Shown: positions 1-6,224, counted from the stretch's first letter. The stretch: DNA of 11,928 nucleotides from SHLQ01 sp964441145 (GCA_964441145.1 CAYTUB010000091.1:1-11928); one strand, 5' to 3'. Made by a program: numbers and translations. The notes: generated from the sequence alone by a model not told the origin.

Positions 1-449
1 GGCCAGATATCGATTGGAGGAGCGACGCGGAAAATTCGTTCGTAGCTGGCGAGGGTCTCCTCGTAGAGATTCATATACGTCTCGGTTTCCTCGACGCCGC
101 CCTTGGTCGGGCCGTGGTGGAGGGGCCACCCGAGCACGCCTTCGCACAGGTCGTGCCAATAGGAGTGGGTGTAGGTCATGTGGAGATGCCATGCCTGGTC
201 GACTTCGTCGGAGGGGCTGACGATGTGGTCCGCCGTTGCGGTCAGGAAGAGGAAACGCCGATACTCCTCAATGACGCGAAATGCGAAGTCCGTTGACCAG
301 CCGTTTTCGCTGGCAAGTCGTGCAGAGAAGGGGAGTTCAACCCCGGGGAGGTCGAACTCGAATTTCTCGATGCTCGCCCAAAGCCCGGACGGGTTTTCTG
401 CGTAGGTAGGTGGTGAAAGGTCGTTGAATACTGAAGCTGCATATGTCAT
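1..449 (-). CDS. Glycine-rich-domain-protein-like (DUF1399-like) protein, 5' part
   Basis: The reading frame is open from the ATG at 449 to the left edge, so the 149 residues seen are only the N-terminal part. Visible motifs are D84-Q-A-W87-H88-L-H90, followed by Y97-W98-H-D-L-C102 and P109-L-H-H-G-P114. This order (DxxWHxH, then Y/W..D.C, then a His/Pro segment) resembles the plant and bacterial glycine-rich-domain-protein-like family (DUF1399). The function is unknown; the clustered His, Asp and Cys residues could bind metal, which is inference. There is no signal peptide or membrane segment in the part seen. No Shine-Dalgarno precedes the ATG. A TATAGT hexamer lies 13 bases upstream, and a four-codon frame (ATG 460 to TGA 446) overlaps the start as ATGA. 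Related bacterial proteins can sit beside Gly-rich TIGR04222 membrane proteins, so the next gene to the left is worth checking. Confidence 0.72.
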   Translation of the reverse strand, partial: MTYAASVFNDLSPPTYAENPSGLWASIEKFEFDLPGVELPFSARLASENGWSTDFAFRVIEEYRRFLFLTATADHIVSPSDEVDQAWHLHMTYTHSYWHDLCEGVLGWPLHHGPTKGGVEETETYMNLYEETLASYERIFRVAPPIDIW

Positions 450-462
450 GGACTAATCATGC

Positions 463-468
463 ACTATA
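463..468 (-). promoter_or_regulatory. Putative -10 hexamer TATAGT for the 449 gene
   Basis: Read on the minus strand, TATAGT ends 13 bases before the ATG at 449. A start site about 7 bases downstream would give a leader of only a few bases. No convincing -35 element is visible. Confidence 0.35.
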
Positions 469-543
469 AATAAGGCCTTTGCAAGAGATTATTTATGTCA
501 GCTCCACAACGCATCAATCAGTCGGCAACTCCGGTATGTGTGA

Positions 544-696
544 TTCCCAGGTTTGGGCGGCCTCGTCCATGCGCCAGGGGATGTCGAGTTCCTCTCGCCG
601 GAGGCAGCAAAGGCGTGGTTTGCTTCCGACTCCTACCAATCCGCTCGAGACGCTCGTGCCGGAGCGGGAGATATGGCGATCGCAATCACCGCCTGA
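544..696 (+). pseudogene. 3' remnant of a DUF1330-like gene
   Basis: The frame ending in TGA at 694-696 encodes a tail of the form DVEFLSPEAAKAWFASDSYQ, then S-A-R-D-A-R and a short hydrophobic end. This resembles the C-terminal half of DUF1330 proteins (EFPSxEAAxAWYxSxEYQxxxxxR), small ferredoxin-like-fold proteins of about 95 residues. The frame is closed upstream by TGA at 541-543 and has no ATG or GTG start, and the N-terminal beta-alpha-beta part is absent. What remains is a 50-codon fragment. It lies directly upstream of another broken gene on the same strand, which points to a locally decaying segment. The family match is judged by eye only. Confidence 0.5.
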
Positions 697-808
697 GTCG
701 TCGTCTAGCTCGGTCTCGTTTTGACCATGATCTGACCGACGTGGATCTTTCTTCCCCGGATGTCAGCGGCCAAGATGATCATCGATTACGACGAAGAGAC
801 GAGGCGCG
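697..808 (+). other. Non-coding or decayed spacer
   Basis: The 112 bases between the DUF1330-like remnant and the NTF2-like start show no recognisable protein family in any frame and no clear terminator or promoter. One frame stays open to TGA at 810-812, overlapping the next ATG as ATGA, but its translation is low-complexity and charged and does not look like a protein. Confidence 0.4.
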
Positions 809-1041
809 ATGACCGCGGAGCTGAACAACGCGAAGGCTCTGTACATGGAGGGGATTCGGGACGGCAATGCTCGCGAGGCCGTCGAGAAGTACACGGGCGA
901 TTGCTATACCCAGCACTCACCTGGGACGGTGCACCGCTCGCCCAGGTCGACATCTTCCGCCTTGAAGACGGGATGATCGTCGAGCACTGGGACAACTTCG
1001 AACCCGTCCCCGAAAACGACGTCAACGGCGGAAAGTTCTAG
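809..1041 (+). pseudogene. NTF2/SnoaL-like protein gene with internal deletion and frameshift
   Basis: From ATG 809 the frame gives an N-terminus with ALYMEGIRDGNAREAVEKYT and then CYTQHSPG. This is the first helix region of actinobacterial nuclear transport factor 2 (SnoaL-like) proteins, where the usual continuation is TQHSTGV. After about residue 37 the frame makes no sense and stops at TGA 974-976. In another frame the same stretch continues as QVDIFRLEDGMIVEHWDNFE, P-V-P-E and a stop at 1041, which is the typical C-terminal strand pair of the same family. About 60 residues of the middle (normal length about 120-140) are missing at roughly 915-935. The gene therefore has a deletion plus frameshift and is very probably non-functional. 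Its stop overlaps the stop of the convergent gene at 1038. An alternative is an assembly error that dropped about 180 bases. Confidence 0.72.
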
Positions 1042-2285
1042 GTCTCGATCTTTTCCAGGATCTGGAAGTCGCCTCGCTTGACGGACAATCCGGAGTAGTC
1101 GGCCTTGGGGATGAGGTAGGCGGGGAGGCCAGCAAGCGCAATGACCAGTAGCCATGGGAAGACTGCGCTCTCCACAGGGACAAGTCCCGAATCGCCGGCG
1201 ATGAATAGAGCCGAGATCGCGGTAAGCGGAATGCCAACAATCGGCGGAAGGACGTATCCCAGCACGATCGCTTTGCTCCAACTGCTTTCCACAATGTTTG
1301 GGGCCGGCGGCAATGGTTGGGTCCCTACTTGGCGTCGCAACAAGTAGGCGCCGACGATTGGCACGAGGACTGTAGCGATCGCGCAACCCTGTACCGCCCA
1401 TCGATAGGAAAGCAGGTCGCGACTCCACAAGACGTACAGCGTGGCGAAGACTCCGACGAGCAGGGCCCCTAAGGCAGCAGTCAGTTTCACAAGGGCGGGC
1501 AGGTAGTTGGGCGTGTCCTTCGATCGGATGAGCGACCCGATGCTGGTACCAAGGCTCTGAGCGGCGAACGGGAACGTCAGGATTGTAAGAAAGTCAGCAC
1601 CGAAGTCAACGGTGTTGAAGGTCCAGGTCGATGCCAAAACAAAGGGCGGAATCAGAATAGTCGCAGCCTTGGCAGAGCCTCGCCCATGCGTAAGGGGCCC
1701 GAACGCCATGATGGCTGCGACCATAAACACCAACGCTCCGGCGAGAACGAGGGCCACGGTAAAGAGTGGAAGGGTCCGAAGGTCGGCGACGCTTGGCGTC
1801 CACGTGCCATCGGGTGAGCGTTCCAGGACACCTATCGTTCCTGCCGCAGCAGCGGCAGAGCCGTCGGGAAGTGCTACGAGGTCGAAAACCCCGGGTATCG
1901 GGGCGTAGGTATCGCCACGCCACCATCCGGCGTCGGGATCAACCTGCCAGACCACCTCGAAGGTTTCGAAGCCATCGGTCGATTCCTCGATGGCCCGCTG
2001 ATTGACCAGCCGAATTGCTGTTCCGTCGGCGAGCTCGATTTCCCGTTGCTGGTTTCCTCCGGTTACCGAGTCCGAAAGGACTCTTGCGTTGAAGTTGAAC
2101 TGACCGGGTGGAGAAAAGGTACGGAGTCCTTCGTTGTTCTGGTGTTGGACTACTAGCTGGCCACCGTCGTTCACGGCGACGTTTTCCGTACTGAAGCCCC
2201 GTGCAAAATCACAAGCAGAGAGCATCAACGCGATGCCCAAAAGCATCAGAACCCGCTTCGCCGCACGCCTCCCCATACCTGCCAT
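1038..2285 (-). CDS. Lipobox-containing polytopic membrane protein, unknown function
   Basis: This is a 415-residue protein that I do not recognise. The N-terminus has basic residues (R6, R7, K10, R11), a hydrophobic stretch and a lipobox L22-S-A-C25, so it looks like a lipoprotein signal. Residues about 26-170 form a soluble, probably extracytoplasmic segment, with W120-W-R and a P-D-G turn. From about 173 on there are six or seven hydrophobic segments (about 173-195, 205-222, 229-245, 264-287, 297-316, 338-361, 373-393) and a short charged tail. A lipidated N-terminus plus a multi-spanning membrane part is uncommon. The frame extends upstream to 2360, but that start would abut the ATG of the divergent gene and put about 25 odd residues before the signal peptide. 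ATG 2285 (with GGGA five bases upstream) or ATG 2276 is therefore preferred. Confidence 0.75.
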   Translation of the reverse strand: MAGMGRRAAKRVLMLLGIALMLSACDFARGFSTENVAVNDGGQLVVQHQNNEGLRTFSPPGQFNFNARVLSDSVTGGNQQREIELADGTAIRLVNQRAIEESTDGFETFEVVWQVDPDAGWWRGDTYAPIPGVFDLVALPDGSAAAAAGTIGVLERSPDGTWTPSVADLRTLPLFTVALVLAGALVFMVAAIMAFGPLTHGRGSAKAATILIPPFVLASTWTFNTVDFGADFLTILTFPFAAQSLGTSIGSLIRSKDTPNYLPALVKLTAALGALLVGVFATLYVLWSRDLLSYRWAVQGCAIATVLVPIVGAYLLRRQVGTQPLPPAPNIVESSWSKAIVLGYVLPPIVGIPLTAISALFIAGDSGLVPVESAVFPWLLVIALAGLPAYLIPKADYSGLSVKRGDFQILEKIET

Positions 2286-2348
2286 GGTCCCATAGATCGG
2301 CCAAAAACCGAGCGCGCGTGAGCACTTCCAGCTGCGGGTGGGCTGGGG

Positions 2349-2354
2349 TAGCTT
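2349..2354 (+). promoter_or_regulatory. Leaderless-type -10 hexamer TAGCTT for the PPOX gene
   Basis: TAGCTT ends exactly six bases before ATG 2361, and there is no Shine-Dalgarno. A TTCCAG at 2326-2331 sits 17 bases upstream and could act as a weak -35. The layout implies transcription starting at or next to the A of the start codon. Confidence 0.5.
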
Positions 2355-2360
2355 GCACAT

Positions 2361-2780
2361 ATGGAACTCGAACAGGCCCTGACGTGGGCGGCGGGTCGCA
2401 AGACTGCGGTCCTAATCACACTTCGTAAGGACGGGCGAGCACAGTCTTCTGACATCACCTACCTGGTCGACGATGGCAGCTTTGTTATCTCGCTTACCGA
2501 CTCGCGTGCGAAGACGAAGAACATGCGGCGCGATGACCGAGTGGTACTGCACATCACCGAACCGGATTCGTGGAGTTACGTGTCCTTCGACGGTGTCGTC
2601 GAGCTATCAGCGACAACGATGCATATGGACGACGAGACTGCCGATCAGCTGGTCGAGTACTACGAGAACGTCACCGGCGGGGCGCACCCCGATTGGGACG
2701 AGTATCGCCAGGCCATGGTCGACGAGGGCCGCTTGATCGCAACCTTCACGCCCAGCAAGGCCGTGGGCCAGATCCACTAG
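2361..2780 (+). CDS. PPOX-class F420-dependent oxidoreductase (FDOR-B-like)
   Basis: The 139-residue protein has the split-barrel flavin/deazaflavin fold pattern of the pyridoxamine-5'-phosphate-oxidase-like superfamily. It contains TAVLITLRKDGRAQSSDITY (residues 15-34), the K-T-K-N-M-R-R-D-D-R-V-V-L element (51-63) that usually contacts the cofactor phosphate, and the barrel strand Y73-V-S-F-D-G-V-V-E-L82. The length matches the actinobacterial PPOX F420 enzymes. Members of this family reduce a range of substrates with F420H2, and some bind flavin or haem, so the substrate cannot be named. The protein is cytosolic, with no signal peptide. It is transcribed away from the lipobox protein and ends just before a strong hairpin, so it appears to be a single-gene unit. 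It is one of the better arguments that the host makes coenzyme F420. Confidence 0.88.
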   Translation: MELEQALTWAAGRKTAVLITLRKDGRAQSSDITYLVDDGSFVISLTDSRAKTKNMRRDDRVVLHITEPDSWSYVSFDGVVELSATTMHMDDETADQLVEYYENVTGGAHPDWDEYRQAMVDEGRLIATFTPSKAVGQIH

Positions 2781-2793
2781 CGACCCGCTAGGG

Positions 2794-2842
2794 AATCTGT
2801 GGTCCGTCAGCGGACTATAGGCATGCTCTCAGACCACAGATT
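2794..2842. terminator. Hairpin between convergent genes, likely bidirectional terminator
   Basis: AATCTGTGGTC at 2794-2804 is perfectly complementary to GACCACAGATT at 2832-2842 (11 bp). The 27-base loop holds a second possible stem, GTCCG 2802-2806 with CGGAC 2811-2815, which overlaps the outer stem by three bases. A short T-rich run (TTTCT) follows the plus-strand stem. It lies 13 bases after the PPOX stop and 26 bases beyond the stop of the convergent coiled-coil gene. Confidence 0.6.
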
Positions 2843-2868
2843 TCTAGTTCCGGAAGAAGGCCAGGGTG

Positions 2869-3339
2869 TTAGAAGCCCAGCAGTTCTCGGATTGGTTCGC
2901 CGAAGAGCACGAGTACGCCGAGTGTGGTCATCAACACCGTCTGGACGTTGAAGCGGCTATCCATCTTCGAGTCCAGCCGATCGAGGCGCGTATCGAGACG
3001 TGCAATGTCGCTACGAACGTCATCGAATCGGCGGTTCATATCTGCCGTCATTGCTTCGAATCGGCGGTTCATATCTGCCGTCATTGCTTCGAATCGGCGG
3101 TCGACGTCTGCTGACAGTACATCGAATCGCCGCTCAAAATCTGCCGACAGGGCGTCGAGACGATGATCGACCGCGTCGAGACGATGATCGACCGCGTCGA
3201 AACGCGCGTCGACGGCGGTGAACCGTTCGCTGTAGGAACCAATTGCTTGAACCAGATGCACGTGCTCCACGCTAACACTGTTGATCTTCATCTCGAGCTG
3301 GTTGCGGACCCGCTCAAGATCGTCGTTTGTGATGGCCAT
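2869..3339 (-). CDS. Coiled-coil protein with C-terminal membrane anchor
   Basis: This 156-residue protein has no clear enzymatic domain. Residues about 1-38 form a helical N-terminus. Residues 40-125 are a long coiled coil made of heptads (VDHRLDA twice, about 50-63) and then 11-residue units (RRFEAMTADMN at 81-91 and 92-102, with more diverged copies from about 59). Residues 132-147 (NVQTVLMTTLGVLVLF) form a short hydrophobic anchor, followed by about nine residues. The layout resembles small tail-anchored coiled-coil proteins such as the DUF1640/CCDC90-like group, but the match could come from composition alone. A role as a membrane-bound oligomer or spacer is inference. Unlike many neighbours it has a good Shine-Dalgarno (GAGGAAG, eight bases before ATG 3339). 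Confidence 0.8.
   Translation of the reverse strand: MAITNDDLERVRNQLEMKINSVSVEHVHLVQAIGSYSERFTAVDARFDAVDHRLDAVDHRLDALSADFERRFDVLSADVDRRFEAMTADMNRRFEAMTADMNRRFDDVRSDIARLDTRLDRLDSKMDSRFNVQTVLMTTLGVLVLFGEPIRELLGF
3023..3121 (-). repeat. 33-bp tandem repeats encoding 11-residue coiled-coil units
   Basis: Two identical 33-bp copies lie at 3023-3055 and 3056-3088, each starting TCGAATCGGCGGTTCATATC on the plus strand. A partly diverged third copy follows at 3089-3121, and a weaker fourth at 3122-3154. Each encodes a hendecad of the coiled coil. Perfect identity of the first two indicates recent duplication or gene conversion. Confidence 0.85.
3154..3216 (-). repeat. 21-bp tandem repeats encoding heptads
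   Basis: GTCGAGACGATGATCGACCG plus C occurs exactly at 3154-3174 and 3175-3195, with a diverged third copy at 3196-3216. Each unit encodes one heptad of the form VDHRLDA. It sits next to the 33-bp array, so the gene grows by two different unit lengths. Confidence 0.82.
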
Positions 3340-3444
3340 GGGGCCAACTTCCTCTGTCTGTGTAGGTGGAGGAAGGAGCGAACCTTCGATAGATGCACGA
3401 ACCTACAGTCGGGCACTGACACTGCGTGTGGCTGCTCATACCGC

Positions 3445-3450
3445 TAGCGT
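3445..3450 (+). promoter_or_regulatory. Leaderless-type -10 hexamer TAGCGT for the EamA gene
   Basis: TAGCGT ends six bases before ATG 3457 and no Shine-Dalgarno is present. The same hexamer with the same spacing occurs on the minus strand before the GTG at 11348. No clear -35 is visible. Confidence 0.5.
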
Positions 3451-3456
3451 GCGCTG

Positions 3457-4377
3457 ATGACTACGACCGACGTGACTGGGGATGCACCGGTAAACCCCCT
3501 CGGCGTAGGCGCGGCCGGGATTGCCGTCACCGCGTGGGGTCTGTCGACGGTCGTTGTGAAGAGCATCGACCTGGGGTCGCTGGCCATTGGCGTGTACCGC
3601 TTCACCGTCTACAGCCTGGTGCTCGCCGTCTTTTTGGCGATCCGCCGTAACCCGCTGACGTTGCGGGTTCTGCGAGAGTCGATGTGGGGCGGCATCGCGC
3701 TCGGCGCCGACATTGCGCTCTTCTTCTCGGCGGTGAAGCTCACCTCCATCGCCAATGCCACGGTCATTGGGTCGCTGCAACCGGTCGTCATCGCGATCGT
3801 CGCGTCGCGTCTCTTCGGCGAACGGATTTCGACTCGCAGCATCGGGCTCGGGCTCGTCGCCCTCGTGGGAGCGCTAGCGGTCGTTCTGTCCGCAGCCGAC
3901 GATGCCGGTAGCTCGCTGTCGGGCGATCTCCTCGCGGTCGGCGCGCTGCTTTCATGGGCCGCGTACTTCGTCTTCTCACGACAGGCGAAGCAGAAGATCT
4001 CCCCACAGGAGTACACGACAGGCGCATCGGTATGGACCGCGCTCATCAACCTGCCACTCGCCTTGCTGTTTGGCCAAGATCTTTCCTGGCCCAACACGTC
4101 GACGTGGATTTGGCTGTTGGCTCTCACCTTCGGTTCGGGCTTGCTTGGTCACACGATGATGAACTGGTCGATCCAACAGATCCCGCTGTGGATCAGCTCG
4201 ACCTTCACCCTCGGGATCCCCGTCGTATCAGCGATCGCCGCGTGGTTGTGGCTCGACGAACCGCTGACCACCGTGCAGGTCATCGCCATGGGCGTCGTGC
4301 TCGCCGCGCTCGCAGGAATTGTCACCGCGCAAGACGGGGTGAAGACACGACGCCGCGTTGGCTTGCGCCGCCGCTGA
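3457..4377 (+). CDS. EamA/DMT-superfamily transporter
   Basis: The 306-residue integral membrane protein has about ten hydrophobic helices arranged as two EamA repeats, roughly residues 18-145 and 156-290. The ends of the repeats carry the usual family signatures: LQPVVIAIVASRLFGERIS (107-125) in the first and GIPVVSAIAAWLWLDEPLT (253-271) in the second, each leading into a final helix. The length and ten-helix layout are typical of drug/metabolite transporters, which export small metabolites, amino acids or toxic compounds. The substrate cannot be inferred. The C-terminus is strongly basic (RRRVGLRRR) and should lie in the cytoplasm. ATG 3457 is preferred because it sits directly after a leaderless-type promoter and starts a compact N-terminus. 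The following gene starts 65 bp downstream and may have its own promoter. Confidence 0.9.
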   Translation: MTTTDVTGDAPVNPLGVGAAGIAVTAWGLSTVVVKSIDLGSLAIGVYRFTVYSLVLAVFLAIRRNPLTLRVLRESMWGGIALGADIALFFSAVKLTSIANATVIGSLQPVVIAIVASRLFGERISTRSIGLGLVALVGALAVVLSAADDAGSSLSGDLLAVGALLSWAAYFVFSRQAKQKISPQEYTTGASVWTALINLPLALLFGQDLSWPNTSTWIWLLALTFGSGLLGHTMMNWSIQQIPLWISSTFTLGIPVVSAIAAWLWLDEPLTTVQVIAMGVVLAALAGIVTAQDGVKTRRRVGLRRR

Positions 4378-4394
4378 CGCGGCGAGCCGAAACG

Positions 4395-4411
4395 GCCAGG
4401 TCTAACCTGGC
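4395..4411 (+). promoter_or_regulatory. Perfect inverted repeat over a possible -10, upstream of the 4443 gene
   Basis: GCCAGGT (4395-4401) and ACCTGGC (4405-4411) form 7-bp arms around CTA. The repeat contains TAACCT (4403-4408), a -10-like hexamer. It could be an operator over the promoter of the 4443 gene, or a small hairpin after the transporter gene. The T tail expected for a terminator is absent. Confidence 0.35.
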
Positions 4412-4442
4412 GACAAGAGGGCGGAACGGGGGAGCGATGAGC

Positions 4443-5435
4443 ATGAACACCGATAGCGGCGAACTGAAGGCCACGCTGAACCTGCAACGTAAGGCCGCGC
4501 TCACCAACGGCGGCGCCGTCGATCACGCAGGCCGGGTCACGGTGAAGCGCATGGACGACTTCGACATGGGTCGCACGATCTTCGGCGGTCTCGAAGGTCT
4601 CCCGAAGTTGTTCATGGGGGAGAAGCTCGCAAAGGAAGCAGTGTGGGTCGACCGGTCCGCTGACGCAGTCGAAGCCGCATACACCGAGCTCGAGTCGGCC
4701 AACCCCGCACCCGAGATCGATCAACGGCTGGTCGGTTTCATGGTTGACGAATGCGACTTCTCGATGGAGCACGCCGACGGTTCATTTCTTGAACACCTCA
4801 TCTTCTGCCACGACTACGCCGCGCGCTACTACCCCGAGCACTCGCCAAACGTGGCGCTCCTGCATTCGATCTTGGGCACCGCGACGAACACCTTTGCCAT
4901 GACCGCCGACAAAATCCCGGCGCTACGCGAACTGCTCACCGACTTCGAAGCCACACACGTCGAGACCTTTCCGTCGATCCTGCGATTGCTCTACAACGCC
5001 GCGTTCCTTGAGGAGCTCGAAGCCAATGTGCATCGCCTCGACACGTTGGACTCCCTGCACTTCAACCGGGTGATCGACAACGAGCCGCTGACGATCGACG
5101 CCGAGAGCTTGTGGATCAACCTCAACTACCACCTGATGCACTTTGTCGATTTCATGCCGGCAGCGAACTGGTCGACCCACAGCGCGGACCCGCTGCTACA
5201 GATGTTCAACCGGCTATCGGACCTGCTCGATCGGGCCGGTCAGCGTCAAGCCACCGTCGACGTCACGTTCCCCAAAGCGAGCACGGCAGCGTTCGGCGAA
5301 GAGCGCACCATGTTTGGTCGGGTCGTTGGGCTGCTGCCCGCGTCGGTCACCTTGAAGCTGGCCAAGAAGTCGATCGTCGAGTACTCCCAGATATGCGGAC
5401 ACGATCTCTCCTATCGCATCGACTGGGCCACCTAA
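4443..5435 (+). CDS. Conserved-looking soluble protein of unknown function
   Basis: I do not recognise this 330-residue protein. It has no signal peptide or membrane span and is mostly helical in character. The central part is rich in His and acidic residues in helix-like spacing: D102-E-C, E109-H110, E117-H118, C122-H123-D124, Y129-Y-P-E-H133, H141, H172, H230 and H233. This could suggest a metal- or haem-binding helical bundle, but no defining motif is visible. The C-terminal part (about 265-330) looks like a separate alpha/beta segment. Two in-frame ATGs are possible. ATG 4443 has GGGGGAG (4428-4434) eight bases upstream, while ATG 4437 would have it only two bases away, so 4443 is chosen. 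It may be co-transcribed with the transporter, but an inverted repeat with a -10-like hexamer lies between them. Confidence 0.8.
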   Translation: MNTDSGELKATLNLQRKAALTNGGAVDHAGRVTVKRMDDFDMGRTIFGGLEGLPKLFMGEKLAKEAVWVDRSADAVEAAYTELESANPAPEIDQRLVGFMVDECDFSMEHADGSFLEHLIFCHDYAARYYPEHSPNVALLHSILGTATNTFAMTADKIPALRELLTDFEATHVETFPSILRLLYNAAFLEELEANVHRLDTLDSLHFNRVIDNEPLTIDAESLWINLNYHLMHFVDFMPAANWSTHSADPLLQMFNRLSDLLDRAGQRQATVDVTFPKASTAAFGEERTMFGRVVGLLPASVTLKLAKKSIVEYSQICGHDLSYRIDWAT

Positions 5436-5497
5436 CACTGTGTTCCAAGCGCCAAAAACCTTTGTGCCAGCTTCAGCGTCTCCTTACCGGGGGCATT

Positions 5498-5503
5498 TAC
5501 AGT
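5498..5503 (+). promoter_or_regulatory. Leaderless-type -10 hexamer TACAGT for the DUF2271-PepSY pair
   Basis: TACAGT ends seven bases before the GTG at 5511 and there is no Shine-Dalgarno. It is the only promoter-like element seen for the two overlapping genes. Confidence 0.45.
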
Positions 5504-5510
5504 TGCTGTC

Positions 5511-6224
5511 GTGACGGCACGAGATCAATCCCGGTATCGGCGTGTCAGTCGACGCGCGATGCTGAAGGGCTTGGGCGCCAGCGCAGCAGCTGTTGGAGTT
5601 GCAGCATGTGGAGCTGGCGATGCCGAAGTCTTCGCCGGAGCCGTGGCTGAACCGGTCGAGACGACCACCACGACCAGTACGACACCACCGACGACCACCG
5701 CGGCCAACGGCGCCGCACCAGCAACCACCGAGGCCCCTGAACCAACGTTCACCGACAACCCAGCCGTCGCTGGAACGATGGTCATCTCGTTCACCTACAC
5801 CCACGGCCCGGTCGGCAAGCTCGAACCGCCATACGTTGCGGTCTGGATCGAAGACGCAGCGGGCGAGCTACTCGAGACCGTCTCGCTGTTCTACGAGCAG
5901 AGCAGGCGCGGTGCTCGTTGGCTTGACCACCTCGACCGTTGGTATGTCGTCGACCGCGAACGCATCGCCGCAGGGGGAGTGAACAACGTAACCACGATCT
6001 CATCAGCTACCCGCCCACCCGGCGACTACGCCGTGGCATGGGACGGCTTCGCTGCCGGAACACAGTTGCCAGCCGGCTCCTATTTCATCTGCGTGGAATC
6101 GGCACGTGAAGACGGCCCCTACTCATTGATCCGCGAACCCTTCGAGCTAACGGGAACCTTGGGCCAGACCGCGTTGCCAGACGTGGGTGAGTTGTCTGGG
6201 GCATCGGTGCGCATCGATGTCTAG
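5511..6224 (+). CDS. DUF2271 Tat-exported lipoprotein, probable redox/flavin-carrying protein
   Basis: The 237-residue protein begins with a twin-arginine signal (S13-R-R-A-M-L-K19), a weakly hydrophobic Ala/Gly stretch and a lipobox ending at C33 (VAAC). It should therefore be exported folded by Tat and lipid-anchored outside. A Thr/Pro/Ala linker follows (about 50-78). Residues 85-215 match DUF2271: PPYVAVWIED (106-115), the R-R-G-A-R-W-L-D-H-L-D-R-W-Y element (132-145), SSATRPPGDYAVAWDG (164-179) and L-P-A-G-S-Y (186-191). In many DUF2271 proteins the SSATR position reads DGxSGATR, which looks like the (S/T)GAT site that ApbE enzymes flavinylate; here it is TTISSATR with T167. Its partner gene starts inside its last codons, and an ApbE lies opposite. 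Flavinylation is inference. Confidence 0.85.
   Translation: MTARDQSRYRRVSRRAMLKGLGASAAAVGVAACGAGDAEVFAGAVAEPVETTTTTSTTPPTTTAANGAAPATTEAPEPTFTDNPAVAGTMVISFTYTHGPVGKLEPPYVAVWIEDAAGELLETVSLFYEQSRRGARWLDHLDRWYVVDRERIAAGGVNNVTTISSATRPPGDYAVAWDGFAAGTQLPAGSYFICVESAREDGPYSLIREPFELTGTLGQTALPDVGELSGASVRIDV

Noticed and set aside
760..1041. A 93-residue intact gene starting at 760
   Set aside because: Only its C-terminal part resembles a protein family. Its first half is the wrong frame of the NTF2-like N-terminus, so it is part of a broken gene.
2286..2360. Longer start for the lipobox protein at 2360
   Set aside because: It would place about 25 unsuited residues before the signal peptide and abut the divergent start at 2361, leaving no room for promoters.
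3023..3216. Possible CRISPR array
   Set aside because: The repeats are directly tandem with no unique spacers, and their lengths are multiples of three within a coiled-coil gene.
4366..4378. CGCCGC-TGAC-GCGGCG hairpin at the end of the EamA gene as a terminator
   Set aside because: The stem is only 6 bp, overlaps the stop codon region and has no T tail, so it is too weak to call.
3954..4442. Extension of the 4443 gene upstream in the same frame to 3954
   Set aside because: That stretch is the out-of-frame shadow of the EamA transporter, rich in Arg and His and without family sense. The Shine-Dalgarno supports 4443.
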